From positions 1 to 61,764 of the forward strand of contig NW_026970812.1 in NCBI RefSeq assembly GCF_963678635.1: a stretch of 61,764 bases of DNA, in the 5' to 3' direction. Shown here piece after piece: positions 47,041 to 58,080 of this stretch. Under the pieces are notes generated by a model. The model saw only the letters and a list, made by a program, of their open reading frames with translations. It was not told where the DNA came from and did no database searches. Source of the DNA: Symsagittifera roscoffensis (lineage: Eukaryota > Xenacoelomorpha > Acoela > Convolutidae). Positions within the stretch are counted from its first letter, which is position 1. Every line of letters starts with the position of its first letter. Position numbers and translations under genes: made by a program.

Positions 47041-48945
47041 TTAAAGTTGTTTTTGAAATTCAACTTTCTTTAATATTTTAGATTGTGGGATGAATGTTTT
47101 GTAGTTTTTACGTGGTTGATTTCTAAGTGGTGATGATTCCCTATGTTCTGATTTCTCTACTTGTTTTTTTGGTAGAATTTTTACTATCATTTTCCTATTT
47201 TTTCTTTCTTTTTGAGGTGTTTTTTGATCTGGCGTTTTTGTATTGTTTTGAGTTGTAGTTGGTTTTGTATTTTGTTTTTCATGATGAATGTTGTGTTGTT
47301 CATCTATTTCTTTTTCCGTATGTGGATGATTTTGAATAACTTTTAAACCTGTGAAAGAATATAATTGAGTTAATTCGCGTAGTGCGTACTCTTTTGGGTA
47401 GTAAGGCAATAGATTGTTCCGATGTTGAACAATTTCTTTTTGATTTGAGTCGGTGAGTTTATACGTTACGTCAGTGGGTTTGGCAATTATTTGGTATGGT
47501 CCTTTACGAAGGGGTTGTAATTTTTTAGAAATTCCTTTTTGTGTATTAAAGTTAGGTATTAAGACAATTGTTCCACTTTTTAAATTTGTGGCTGGTGTAA
47601 AGCGTGAATTAATTTGTTCGTTAATGTTTTGCCTTTGTAACAATTTTTTTGTTACTTTTTGGTAAATTTCATTGTGTTTTTTATCTCTATTTAAAATCCA
47701 TTCGGTGTGTGTGCCGGAGGCTAATTTAAGGATTTGTGGGTGATGAAAATGATCTTAATCATGCGTGTGTAAAGGTAGGTTATAACAAACTGAGTCTTTA
47801 TTTGGTTGGCAATAACCTTGTGCATTTTTATGAGAATTTGCTGTAAACATAAATGGTTTACGTGGCTTTTGATTAAAAACCATTTCGTATGGTGACATTC
47901 CTAGAGTTGTCGTGATTTGTGAATTATATGCTAAGGGAAATAATTTTACATCTGCTGACCATTCTGTGTATTTTGTATCATTTCCATTTATGATACATCT
48001 GAGATATTCTTGTAGTGAACGGTTCATACCTTTGACTAAACCGTTTGTCCAAGGTGCATGAGATGTACGTGGTTTATGTTTGATGTTATATAAGTGGCAT
48101 TGTCTGATGATTTTATTATTTATGAATTCTGTACCGTTGTCTGTAACTAAGATTTCGGGTAATCCGAATTTAGCTATCCAGTGTTCATAAAGTGTCGTGT
48201 AAGCATAATAAGCATTACAATGTGGTACTGGGTTGAGTGCTACATAATGTGTAAATGCATCAACAATTACCGTAATGTAGGAGTTTCCTTCAGAGGATGG
48301 TGAAATTGATCCTTTTGTATCGAATGAAATGCGGTTGTTAAAATATAAATTTTGTCCTTTAAAATCTTGTTTTGTGCTATTTGTTTTTGATTTGGATAAG
48401 GTTTATTTAGTTGACATATCATACAATCATTGCATAATACTTTTATCCAAATTGGTGCATTTGGGATATAAAAATTTTGTGAAAAATTTGAGTATGTTTT
48501 TCTGATCCGGAGTGTCCTTTAGTATTTTGTGTATGTGAGATGTTAAAAGCTATAAATATCATAATTAAAGGAAGACAGGGAACTGTAGAATCATTTAATT
48601 GATATTCTAGAAGATCTGTATTTTCATTAATTGCTGTGTTATTAAATTTTCGGAAATATCGCAGGAGTGTTTTATTTCCTAAAATTGTGGTATCTGCTTT
48701 TACGGGCTTAGTTTTGTATTTGTGCCATGATTTTAATTGTCTAATTACTGGGTCGATATTTTGATATTGTTTTAAGAGTTCAAGTGTAATTTTATCTGTT
48801 GGAGGGAGAAAAATATTGTCAATTTCTAGTTTTGATAGGGGAATTGTGTCAAGTGGGTCATAGAGGTCAAAAACTTGATTTATTGTGTATTTTGAGTCAT
48901 TTGTTTGTGGTCCTGATAAATTTATTTTATCAGTTAAATTTTCTT
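47041..48945 (-). pseudogene. Integrase, downstream module, inactive
   Basis: The zinc-binding start (HTQNTKGH) is present, followed by a frameshift near 48,500 caused by one missing base relative to the other copy. The core keeps the first two catalytic aspartates (FDTKG and TDNGTEF), but the third catalytic residue is changed: NGLVKG here against NGLVEG in the other copy, that is Glu to Lys. A TAA follows at about 47,755. The C-terminal part, 47,643-47,041, is open and has the GPY motif (RKGPYQ) and a basic tail. The enzyme would not be active even if the frame were read. Confidence 0.8.
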
Positions 48946-48947
48946 TT

Positions 48948-50705
48948 TCAATTAATGGAAAAAAGAACTTTTTTATGCGAGTGGTTATTTATTCTTTCTT
49001 GTTGGGTGTTAATTTTTATCCATTGTGAGTATGGAATTGGTTTGAAAGTTGATGTTCCTTGTAGATCAACTTCGTAGTGATTATTTTGGCAATCTAAGTA
49101 AAGTGGAAAATGTTGTAGGTTATTTATTTGTGATTGATCAATGTCAGTTTTTACTGCATATTTGCATTCTAGTCGGGGTGATGTTTCGTCTTTTGCAAGG
49201 TAAAATTTTATATTTTTTGGTATTTCAACTGTAGTTTTTCGTGTGAGTAATTCAGGTGGTGTATTTCGACTTAATGTATCTGGTAATGCAAGATTTTTTC
49301 CTGCTGTCCAAACTATATGTAAGATTGGAAATTTCATTGGAATTAATTGAAATCTATAAACTCTATGATTTGGATTTGACTTTTGTGATAAGAGAAAAAT
49401 GATTGGTTTATGATCTGTGAACAGAAATGTTGGATGTTTTGATCCAAGTATCAGAAATTCATATTCTGTAAGTGTATAAATTATAGCTGTACATTCTCTC
49501 ATTAGAGTTGAGAGTCGTAGCTCTGCTTGAGTGAATAATCGGGAATTTGCTGATATAAGGTTCAATTTATGTGTACCACTATGTGATTGTAGCAATGCTG
49601 CGCCGATGCCAAAATTTGAAGCATCCCACATTGCATAGAATGGTTGATTTGGATCTGGAATTGTGTTTGAAATTTGTTCAGTTAAAAGTTTTTTAATTTC
49701 TTCAAATCGTGTTTGATGGTCAGTGGTCCATTCAAATTTATTTTGTTGTCTGAGGATATTATAGATCGGTCTTAAATATAATTGCATTTTATAAACGTAC
49801 TTGCTTACGAAATTTAACATTCCAAGGAATTCTTGGATTTTCTTTTTGTTTGTTGGTGGCTGAAGTTTTTGAATAGCATCAATGCGTGATTTTAATGGAG
49901 TGATTGTGTTTCGTTCAATATTATGTCCTAAAAATTTAACTCGTGTTAGAAAGAAGTGTGATTTATTGGGAGCGGCCTTCAGATTTTCGTTCTGAAGTAT
50001 TTTATGACAGTGTTCTAAAACTGTAAACATTTCTTCTTTGGTTTGTGATTGCATAAAAACATCATCTAAATAGGTGATTGCGTTTTTCTTGAGTATTAGT
50101 GGTCTAAGAATTTTACTCATAAAAGCTGAAAATGCTGCTGGTCCTATGGATATTCCATAGTATAAGCGATTAAATTCATATTGTTGATTTCCAATAACAA
50201 ATTGTGTTAAACGTCGGTATTGTTCATCTAGTGGCATTTGATTGTATGCACTATTCATATCTGCGGTTGTAAACCATTTTCCATTTATCTTTGTTAGGAT
50301 AACTTGTAATGGTTCAATAGGCCAATTGCATTTCGATTCGTCAATTAGTGAATTGAGGTATCTAGCGTCTAAAACTATTTTTAATGATTCACCTTTTGCT
50401 AGAATGATAACAGGGTTGATAAAAGTGTTACCTTTTGGTTGTTCTTCTTTGCTTACTGGTGAGATAATTTTGTATTGATCTAAAATATCAAGTAAACTAT
50501 TTACTTTGTCGTGTAAATGAATTGATACTTTACTAGCTCTTTGTTTTTTGAAAACTGCGTCAGGATTTAACGGGAGATGTAGTGATGAACTGATTTTTCC
50601 AACGTCAAATTTTGATGTTGCGTAGACTGTTGAATATTTCAACAGTTGTTTTGCTAATATATCAAATTCGATTTGTGTAATTTGTGAGTGTTCAAAATTA
50701 AACAT
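48948..50705 (-). CDS. Reverse transcriptase / RNase H, downstream module, open reading frame
   Basis: 585 codons without interruption. RT: first catalytic Asp in FTTADMNSAY (about residue 149) and YLDD at 212-215. RNase H: Asp361 in MWDASNFG, Glu404 in LMRECTA, Asp431 in TDHKP and Asp476 in LPDTLSR. It copies element RNA into DNA and removes the RNA strand. The ATG used here is probably not the native start, since the protein should be part of a longer Pol: the frame continues upstream through a TAA at 50,724-50,726 into 51,023. The 3' end is shifted into another frame near 48,960 by an indel relative to the other copy, so the natural link to integrase is lost. Confidence 0.9.
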   Translation of the reverse strand: MFNFEHSQITQIEFDILAKQLLKYSTVYATSKFDVGKISSSLHLPLNPDAVFKKQRASKVSIHLHDKVNSLLDILDQYKIISPVSKEEQPKGNTFINPVIILAKGESLKIVLDARYLNSLIDESKCNWPIEPLQVILTKINGKWFTTADMNSAYNQMPLDEQYRRLTQFVIGNQQYEFNRLYYGISIGPAAFSAFMSKILRPLILKKNAITYLDDVFMQSQTKEEMFTVLEHCHKILQNENLKAAPNKSHFFLTRVKFLGHNIERNTITPLKSRIDAIQKLQPPTNKKKIQEFLGMLNFVSKYVYKMQLYLRPIYNILRQQNKFEWTTDHQTRFEEIKKLLTEQISNTIPDPNQPFYAMWDASNFGIGAALLQSHSGTHKLNLISANSRLFTQAELRLSTLMRECTAIIYTLTEYEFLILGSKHPTFLFTDHKPIIFLLSQKSNPNHRVYRFQLIPMKFPILHIVWTAGKNLALPDTLSRNTPPELLTRKTTVEIPKNIKFYLAKDETSPRLECKYAVKTDIDQSQINNLQHFPLYLDCQNNHYEVDLQGTSTFKPIPYSQWIKINTQQERINNHSHKKVLFSIN

Positions 50706-51078
50706 TGTTAAAAATTTTTGTTGTTATTTTGTGTAGTTTGTTATATTGAATGTTGGTTTAAAATATGGTGTTTTTGTGAAGTATTCTGTGTTTCTCTTTT
50801 CATTACTTATTATGTTATTTATGGATAATTCTTCGTCAAGAATTATGGATTGGCAAATATCTAATAATTGGAGTATATTATTTACGCGGTAGGCTACTTC
50901 ATGGATGAGTGAGATTGTAGCGTTTGTTTCACAATATCCTAAAAGTCCTAAGGGTAATGTTACTTGATACGGTGTATTGTTATACACGTGTAACGAAATG
51001 ATGTCGGAATTCGTGTTTTTCAAATATTTAATAGATGAGATCGTGATTTTGAAACATTTGTGAATAGGTTTAAATTAT
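50706..51078 (-). pseudogene. Pol segment upstream of RT, truncated by the duplication junction
   Basis: Same frame as the RT but separated by a TAA at 50,724-50,726. It corresponds to the part between protease and RT in the upstream copy (56,051-56,421). It starts abruptly at the module junction, where an env-like frame runs into it, so this RT copy has no protease or gag in front of it. Confidence 0.7.
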
Positions 51079-51379
51079 TTTGTCTATTTATTTCAACTGT
51101 ATTTTGATGTTGACTAATGTTTCTTATTCTACTTATTTCTTGTGCTAATGTTGGGTATAAATTATATGTTGGTTCACTTAGGGGTGCCTGTCGCTGAACT
51201 GTTTCTAACGGTTGGGATAAGCGAGCGTGTCGTTCTTCAAAAGTGTATGGGTTATCTTGGAAAGAAATTCGTGTGGATGTTTGGGGGTTTTGGGTAGTTG
51301 TAGGTATTGTCGGGTTTTCTTGGGATGATGTCGGGGAAGACAGATTTTGTGATTGTTGATTAGCAATTTTTGAATGCAT
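51079..51379 (-). pseudogene. Env-like gene start, truncated copy
   Basis: ATG at 51,377-51,379 opens a Pro/Ser/Thr-rich frame that matches the first 100 or so codons of the env-like gene at 46,003. It is cut by the module junction and then reads into pol sequence to a stop at 51,020. Confidence 0.6.
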
Positions 51380-51394
51380 TCTGATTGGTTTTTT

Positions 51395-51583
51395 CTAGTG
51401 AAAAAATTTATGTTTATTGTAGTATTCTTCAAGGAAAAGAATTAAAAGGATTGTTGCTAAAGCGAATGTGATTATTGCCTTTTTTATACATTTGCACATT
51501 GTCAATATTAGGGATGATAAAAATGTTATAAAAATTACAAATAATAAAAAATTATCTGTTCTACTAAAAATTGTTCGTATCAT
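51395..51583 (-). CDS. Small two-span membrane ORF (62 codons)
   Basis: ATG-led frame with two hydrophobic segments (about residues 12-28 and 37-51) separated by a short basic loop with Cys (CKCIKK). It ends in TAG fifteen bases before the env-like ATG and in the same frame as it. The TAG is also present in the other module, so it predates the duplication. It could be a separate small membrane protein, or a leader joined to env by readthrough. No family is recognised. Confidence 0.5.
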   Translation of the reverse strand: MIRTIFSRTDNFLLFVIFITFLSSLILTMCKCIKKAIITFALATILLILFLEEYYNKHKFFH

Positions 51584-52417
51584 TTAAATAAACTTTGGGT
51601 TTTCGTACCTAAGAATATGGTCATTGATTTGGGAAAATTGGAGATATATTTCAAATAGGGAGTAGAAATTTTAAAAAATGTTGCAAAAAATGATTAAAAT
51701 TATTATAAAAGCTTCAAAGGTATCAAATAGAAATATGAATAAAAGTTTAAGTATTATGAAAAAATTTATGAAAATGTTGAAAATTGTATTTTTAAAGATA
51801 TTGACTGATCGAGAGAAGAGCATTTAAAAAATGATTTCTTAGTCGAATATTTTTTGTTGTTTGGGGCGATATTCAAGTGTGGTCGAGTTATTTATTGATT
51901 TTTTGACAAGTGGGTTGAGTTTTGTGAAAAGTTGTTGGAGGCTAATTTTATGGTGTTCGGGAGGTCCTCTTTGCTTTATTTTTATTTGTCATGTTATCTG
52001 GGGTATTTTTGAGATTTTTGTATTTTAGGCCAAATGAATAGGGTCGTATTTTTACTATAGGCTAATTTACCATTTTTGGTTGGAGGGTTTTTGAGGTCTA
52101 AGTTGGGAAAATATTGTTGATCTTTGCGTTATTAGATAAGGGAGGGTTATGATATTATGGTGGTATTTGTTTTAGTTGTCAAGTTTGAGTGGTTTGCTTA
52201 TTTTTGACCTGGAGGTTGTAAAGTTATAGTTATAGATATGCCTGGAGTTTAATATCTTTCGTCTAATAGGTTGGTGTTATAGTTATAGAAGGTGACGGAT
52301 TGAATGAATCCTTTTGGCTGAATCTGAACTAGAATTGTAGCGTGTTTTGTCAGCATGTTATTTTGAAAAATGAAAGTTCAATATGATCCAGAGGTGCAAG
52401 GATTATTAATTTTAAAA
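51584..52417 (-). other. Spacer between integrase and env-like gene, upstream module
   Basis: Counterpart of 46,207-47,040. No reliable coding frame is seen. Confidence 0.4.
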
Positions 52418-54300
52418 TTAAAGTTGTTTTTGAAATTCAACTTTCTTTAATATTTTAGATTGTGGGATGAATGTTTTGTAGTTCTTACGTGGTTGATTTC
52501 TAAGTCGTAATGATTCCCTATGTTTTGATTTCTCTACTTCTTTTTGTGGTAGAATTTTTACTATCATTTTCCTATTTTTTCTTTCTTTTTGAGATGTTTT
52601 TTGATCTGGCGTTTTTGTATTGTTTTGAGTTGTAGTTGGTTTTTTATTTTGTTTTTCATGATGAATGTTATGTTGTTCATTTATTTCTTTTTCCGTATGT
52701 GGATGATTTTGAATAACTTTTAAACCTGTGAAAGAATATAATTGAGTTAATTCGCGTAGTGCGTACTCTTTTGGGTAGTAAGGCAATAGATTGTTCCGAT
52801 GTTGAACAATTTCTTTTTGATTTGAGTCGGTGAGTTTATACGTTACGTCAGTGGGTTTGGCAATTATTTGGTATGGTCCTTTGCGAAGGGGTTGTAATAT
52901 TTTAGAAATTCCTTTTTGTGTATTAAAGTTAGGTATTAAGACAAATGTTTCAATTTTTAAATTTAAGGCTGGTGTAAAGCGTGAATTAGTTTGTTCGTTA
53001 ATGTTTTGCCTTTGTCACAATTTTTTTGTTACTTTTTGGTAAATTTCATTGTGTTTTTTATGTCTATTTAAAATCTATTCGGTGTGTGTGCCGGAGGCTA
53101 ATTTAAGGATTGTGGGTGATGAAAAAGATCTTCATCATGCGTGTGTAAAGGTAGGTTATACCAAACTGAGTCTTTATTTGGTTGGCAATAACCTTGTGCA
53201 TTTTTATGAGAATTTGCTGTAAATATAATTGGTTTACGTGGCTTTAGATTAAAAACCATTTTGTATGGTGACATTCCTAGAGTTGTTGTGATTTGTGAAT
53301 TATATGCTAAGGGAAATAATTTTACATCTGCTGACCATTCTGTGTGTTGTGTATCATTTCCATTTATGATACATCTGAGATATTCTTGTAGTGAACGGTT
53401 CATACCTTCGACTAAACCGTTTGTCCAAGGTGCATGAGATGTACGTGGTTTATGTTTGATGTTATATAACTGGCTTAGTGTGATGATTTCATTATTTATG
53501 AATTCTGTACCGTTGTCTGTAACTAAGATTTCGGGTAATCCGAATTTAGCTATACAGTGTTCATAAAGTGTCGTGTAAGCATAATAAGCATTACAATGTG
53601 GTACTGGGTTGAGTGCTACATAATGTGTAAATGCATCAACAATTAACGTAATGTAAGAGTTTCCTTCAGAGGATGGTGAAATTGGTCCTTTTGTATCGAA
53701 TGAAATGCGGTGGTTAAAATATAAACTTTGTCCTTCAAAATCTTGTTTGTGTGCTATTTGTTTTTGATTTGGATAAGGTTTATTTAGTTGACATATTATA
53801 CAATCATTGCATAATACTTTTATCCAAATTGGTGCATTTGGGAAATAAAAATGTTGTGTAAAGTTTGAGTATGTTTTTTCTGATCCGGAGTGTCCTTTAG
53901 TATTTTGTGTATGTGAGATGTTAAAAGCTATTAATATCATACTTAAAGGAAGACAGGGAACTGTAGAATCATTTAATTGATATTTTAGAAGATCTGTATT
54001 TTCATTAATTGCTGTGTTATTAAATTTTCGGAAATATCGGAGAAGTCTTTTATTTCCTAAAATTGTGGTATCTGTTTTTACGGGCTTAGTTTTGTATTTG
54101 TGCCATGATTTTAATTGTCTAATTACTGGGTCGAGATTTTGATATTGTTTTAAGAGTTCAAGTGTAATTTTATCTGTTGGAGGGAGAAAAATATTGTCAA
54201 TTTCTAGTTTTGTTATGGGAATTGTGTCAAGTGGGTCATGGAGGTCAAAAACTTGATTTATTGTGTATTATGAATCATTTGTTTGTGGTCCTGATAATTT
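52418..54300 (-). pseudogene. Integrase, upstream module, catalytic core intact but C-terminus shifted
   Basis: From a TAA at about 54,269 the frame is open to 53,098 and includes the linker from RNase H, the zinc-binding start (HTQNTKGH and CNDCIIC) and the catalytic triad: Asp in FDTKG, Asp in TDNGTEF and Glu in NGLVEG. A one-base loss near 53,105 ends the frame; the other copy is open at this place. The C-terminal part with the basic tail is readable at 52,786-52,418. Integrase joins the DNA copy to the host genome. Confidence 0.8.
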
Positions 54301-56050
54301 TATTTTATCAGTTGAATTTTCCTTTTCAATTAATGGAAAAAAGTCTTTTTTATGCGAGTGGTGTTTTATTCTTTCTTGTTGGGTGTTATTTTTTATCCAT
54401 TGTTAGTATATAATTGGTTTGAAAGTTGATGTTCCTAGTAGATCAATTTCGTAGTGATTAATTTGGCAGTCTAAGTAAAGTGGAAAATGTTGTAGGTTTT
54501 TTATTTGTGACTGATCAATGTCAGTTTTTACTACATATTTGCATTCTAGTCGGGGTGATGTTTCGTCTTTTGCGAGGTAAAATTTTATATTTTTTGGTAT
54601 TTCAACTGTAGTTTTTCGTGTGAGTAATTCAGGTGGTGTAATTCGACTTAATGTATCTTGTAATGCAAGATTTTTTTGTGCTGTCCAAACTATATGTAAG
54701 TTTGGAAATTTCATTAGAATTATTTGAAATCTATAAACTCTATGATTTGGATTTGACTTTTGTGATAAGAGAAAAATGATTGGTTTATGATCTGTGAACA
54801 GAACTGTTGGATGTTTTGATCCAAGTATCAGCAATTCATATTCTGTAAGTGTATAAATTATAGCTGTACATTCTCTCATTAGAGTTGAGAGTCGTAGCTC
54901 TGTTTGAGTGAATAATCTGGAATTTGCAGATATAAGGTTCATTTTATTTGTACCACTATGTGATTGTAGCAATGCTGCGCCGATGCCAAAATTTGAAGCA
55001 TCGCACATTGCATAGAATGGTTGATTTGGATCTGGAATTGTGTTTGAAATTTGTTCAGTTAAAAGTTTTTTAATTTCTTCAACTCGTGTATGATGTTCAG
55101 TGGTCCATTCAAAATTATTTTGTTGTCTGAGGATAATATAGAACGGTCTTAAATATAATTGCATTTTATAAACGTACTTGCTTAAGAAATTTAGCATTCC
55201 AAGGAATTCTGGGATTTTCTTTTTGTTTGTTGGTGGCTGAAGTTTTTGACTAGCATCAATGCGTGATTTTAATGGAGTGATTGTGTTTCGTTCAGTATTA
55301 TGTCCTAAAAATTTAACTCGTGTTAGAAAGAAGTGTGATTTATTGGGAGCGGCCTTCAGATTTTCGTTCTGAAGTAATTCATGATAGTGTTCTAAAACTG
55401 TAAACATTTCTTCTTTGGTTTGTGATTGCATAAAAACATCATCTAAATAGGTGATTGCGTTTTTCTTGAGTATTGCTGGTCCAAAAATTTTACTCATAAA
55501 AGCTGAAAATGCTGCTGGTCTTATGGATATTCCATAGATTAAGCGATTAACTTCATATTGTTGATTTCCAATAACAAATTGTGTTAAACGTCGTGATTGT
55601 TCATCTAGTGGCATTTGATTGTATGCACTATTCATATCTGTGGTTGTAAAGTAATTTCCATTTATCTTTGTTAGGATAACTTGTATTGGTTCAATAGGTT
55701 AATTGCATTTCGATTCGTCAATTAGTGAATTGAGGTATCTAGCGTCTAAAACTATTTTTAATGATTCACCTTTTGCTAGAATGATAACAGGGTTGATAAA
55801 AGTGTTACCTTTTGGTTGTTTTTCTTTATTTACTGGTGAGATAATTTTGTATTGTTCTAAAATGAATTGGTACTTTACTAGCTCTTTGTTTTTTGAAAAC
55901 TGCGTCAGGTTTTAACGGGAGATGTAGTGATGAACTGATTTTTCCAACGTCAAATTTTGATGTTGCGTAGACTGTTGAATATTTTAACAGTTGTTTTGCT
56001 AATTTATCAAATTCAATTTGTGTAAATTGTGAGTGTTCAAAATTAAACAT
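54301..56050 (-). pseudogene. Reverse transcriptase / RNase H, upstream module, broken
   Basis: Readable in two pieces, 56,050-55,826 and 55,635-54,403. Lesions relative to the open copy are a deletion of about 32 bp near 55,863, a Trp codon changed to TAA near 55,699, and a Ser codon changed to TAA at 54,403. YLDD and the RNase H aspartates are still present. A functional enzyme cannot be made from this copy without correction of these breaks. Confidence 0.85.
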
Positions 56051-56580
56051 TGTTAAAAATTTTTATTGTTCTTTTGTGTAATTTGTTATTTTGAATGTTG
56101 GTTAAAAATATGGTGTATTTGTAAAGTAATCTGTGTTTCTCTTTTCTTTACCTACTATGTTATTTTTGGATAATTCCTCGTCAAGAATTGTGGATTGGCA
56201 AATATCTAATAATTGGAGTATATTATTTACGCGGTAGGCTACTTCATGTATGGGTGAGATTGTAGCTCTTGTTTCACAATATCCTAAAAGTCCTAAGGGT
56301 AATGTTACTTGATACGGTGTATTGTTATACACGTGTAACGAAGTGATGTCGGAATTCGTGTTTTTCAAATATTTAATAGATGAGATCGGGATTTTGAAAA
56401 ATTTGTGAATAGGTTTAAATTCAAAGTCTGACATAAAAAGTTGTTGTTTATTTTGACTTTTATCATACTGGTGAACTTGTTTTATTGAAAAATTATATAT
56501 ATTTCCTGATAATGGTTTCAGGTGTTTCCGTTGTTGATTATAAATTGGATAAAATTTTGAGAAGAATGGTGGTTGTTTGT
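56051..56580 (-). pseudogene. Pol segment between protease and RT
   Basis: Open from about 56,570 to a TAA at 56,102, with a second TAA just before the RT start. Relative to the protease it is in the -1 frame. The change of frame would have to occur near 56,585-56,600, where the coding strand reads AGATTTTTTCAAAG. A programmed -1 shift between Pro and Pol is common in this element class, but a plain indel explains it equally well. Confidence 0.6.
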
Positions 56581-57054
56581 TTAACTTTGAAAAAATCTTA
56601 GAGCTGTATTTTTTGTTTTTGTGTACTTATCTTTGATTAGTATTTTACTATTTAAGATGTTGATTGTTGGTATATATTTAGATATAAATGGTATGCCAAT
56701 GATATTGTGCTTAATATCACTAATATGAAAAGTTTGCTTAAATGATTTGTTTAGAAATTTGTTTTGCTCCATTGTTCTCGTGGGGAGAAGGAATAATTGG
56801 ATTTTTCCATAATTTACTAATGTTGATCCTTGTGATGTTGCTAGTTTACTAGAGGTTGCAAGAGGCGTTAAATTTGGATGTAATGTTTTGATTTCAATCC
56901 ATGTGGGAATTTTAATTATGTTTGATTCTGCTCCTGAATCAATTAAAAAACCAATTTCAAGATCTGGTGGTTGAAATTCTTTGTTTCTTGGACTTTCTAA
57001 GAGAAATGGTATTGTCCAATTTTTTTCTCTGGGTTGTTCTTTCTGTATACTTTG
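56581..57054 (-). CDS. Retroelement aspartic protease domain
   Basis: Frame open from the TAA at 57,055-57,057 to the TAA at 56,581. The active-site motif is FLIDSGAES, preceded by the hydrophobic strand expected in pepsin-like retroelement proteases; the following NIIGIPFI resembles the flap-distal strand (the conserved IIG-type motif). It would cut the Gag and Pol polyproteins. It is in the same frame as gag and separated from it only by single stop codons. Confidence 0.75.
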   Translation of the reverse strand, partial: QSIQKEQPREKNWTIPFLLESPRNKEFQPPDLEIGFLIDSGAESNIIKIPTWIEIKTLHPNLTPLATSSKLATSQGSTLVNYGKIQLFLLPTRTMEQNKFLNKSFKQTFHISDIKHNIIGIPFISKYIPTINILNSKILIKDKYTKTKNTALRFFQS

Positions 57055-57057
57055 TTA

Positions 57058-58080
57058 AATATGATTTGTGTTTGAACATTGTGTTTTACCTTTTTCATCG
57101 GGTTTAATTACCGTGTTATTTTCGTTTACTTCTTGTGCAGTTTGTGTAGGTTGTTCATATATGAAAGGTCCATAGTCGTTTTCGACTGTTATCATATTTA
57201 CAGAGATGGTATTTTCTGTATCACTTTCTGTATCTGATGATTCACAGTTTATATAATTTAGTTGTAGTTCGTTACTTCCTGTGTCATCAATACCTGGGGG
57301 GTTTGATGTTGTTTCTTCATTTGTCTGTACTTGATTAATATTTCTTTGATGTTTTGGTGTACTACTTCTGTATCGATGTTTAGAATTTTGATAATGGTTA
57401 TTATTCCTATGTGGTGACTGGGAATAATTTCTATATCGATTATTGGAACTTGAATTTCGATTTTGTGAATTGTTCCGTGATCTGTTTTGATAATTATCAT
57501 TTCATCTGTGATAGTTTGATCTATTATATGAATTATTTCGTGATCAATTGTTCGGGTAATTCTGATTTCGATTGTTCGAATAACTTCTATTTCTATTATG
57601 TGAATAGTTTCTATTTCTGTTGTATGATGAGTTTCGTGATTGATTATTGGAATAGTGTTTATTTCTTGGATTTGATTGGGAACTGGATCTAGAAACAAAT
57701 TGTGTTGCATTGGAATTTGATCTTGAATAATTATTTCGACTATTTGATCGGTTATAATTTTTTTGTGAAGAATTATGAGTATTTCTTCGTTCCGGTGATC
57801 TTACTCTATAACTTGAGTTATATGGTGATTGATTCCTTGTGTAATTGGTGTTGATCGGAAGTGGTTTTCCTGAACTGTTATTACTATATATATTTTTGTT
57901 TGGTAGATTTTGATCTTTTTTCATATATTGATAGAACGATTTATTTGGTTCTTCATGCTTTTGAGGTCTATTCTGATTATCTTGTTGTTTTTGTCTACAT
58001 TCGGAAATACTGTGTCCGTATCGTCGGCAATAATTACACCATTTTTTGAAGGATGGTTTGCCTTTAAAATTTGGATGTTT
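57058..58080 (-). pseudogene. Gag nucleocapsid part: zinc knuckle and Arg/Ser/Asn-rich tail
   Basis: A CCHC zinc knuckle (CNYCRRYGHSISEC) lies just after the capsid part. A long low-complexity tail rich in Asn, Arg, Ser and Tyr follows, then an acidic stretch before the protease. The knuckle and tail bind RNA. Two TGA codons (near 57,543 and 57,501) and a TAA (57,055-57,057) interrupt the frame; the TGAs are one C-to-T step from the CGA codons common in this tail. Confidence 0.75.

Larger units (their letters stand above)
45702..51078 (-). repeat. Downstream copy of the duplicated pol/env-start module
   Basis: This 5,377-bp module is followed head-to-tail by a second copy at 51,079-56,421. 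Both run from the region upstream of RT through RT, RNase H, integrase, a noncoding spacer and the first part of the env-like gene. The junction at 51,076-51,080 joins pol sequence directly to env-like sequence within a short ATTT(T)GTCTATTTATTTC homology. This copy has the intact RT and the broken integrase. Confidence 0.9.
51079..56421 (-). repeat. Upstream copy of the duplicated pol/env-start module
   Basis: Tandem copy of 45,702-51,078, about 34 bp shorter, mostly through a deletion of about 32 bp in the RT near 55,863. This copy is directly downstream of gag and protease and is therefore the one in natural Pol context. It has a broken RT and an integrase with its catalytic residues kept. 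Confidence 0.9.
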
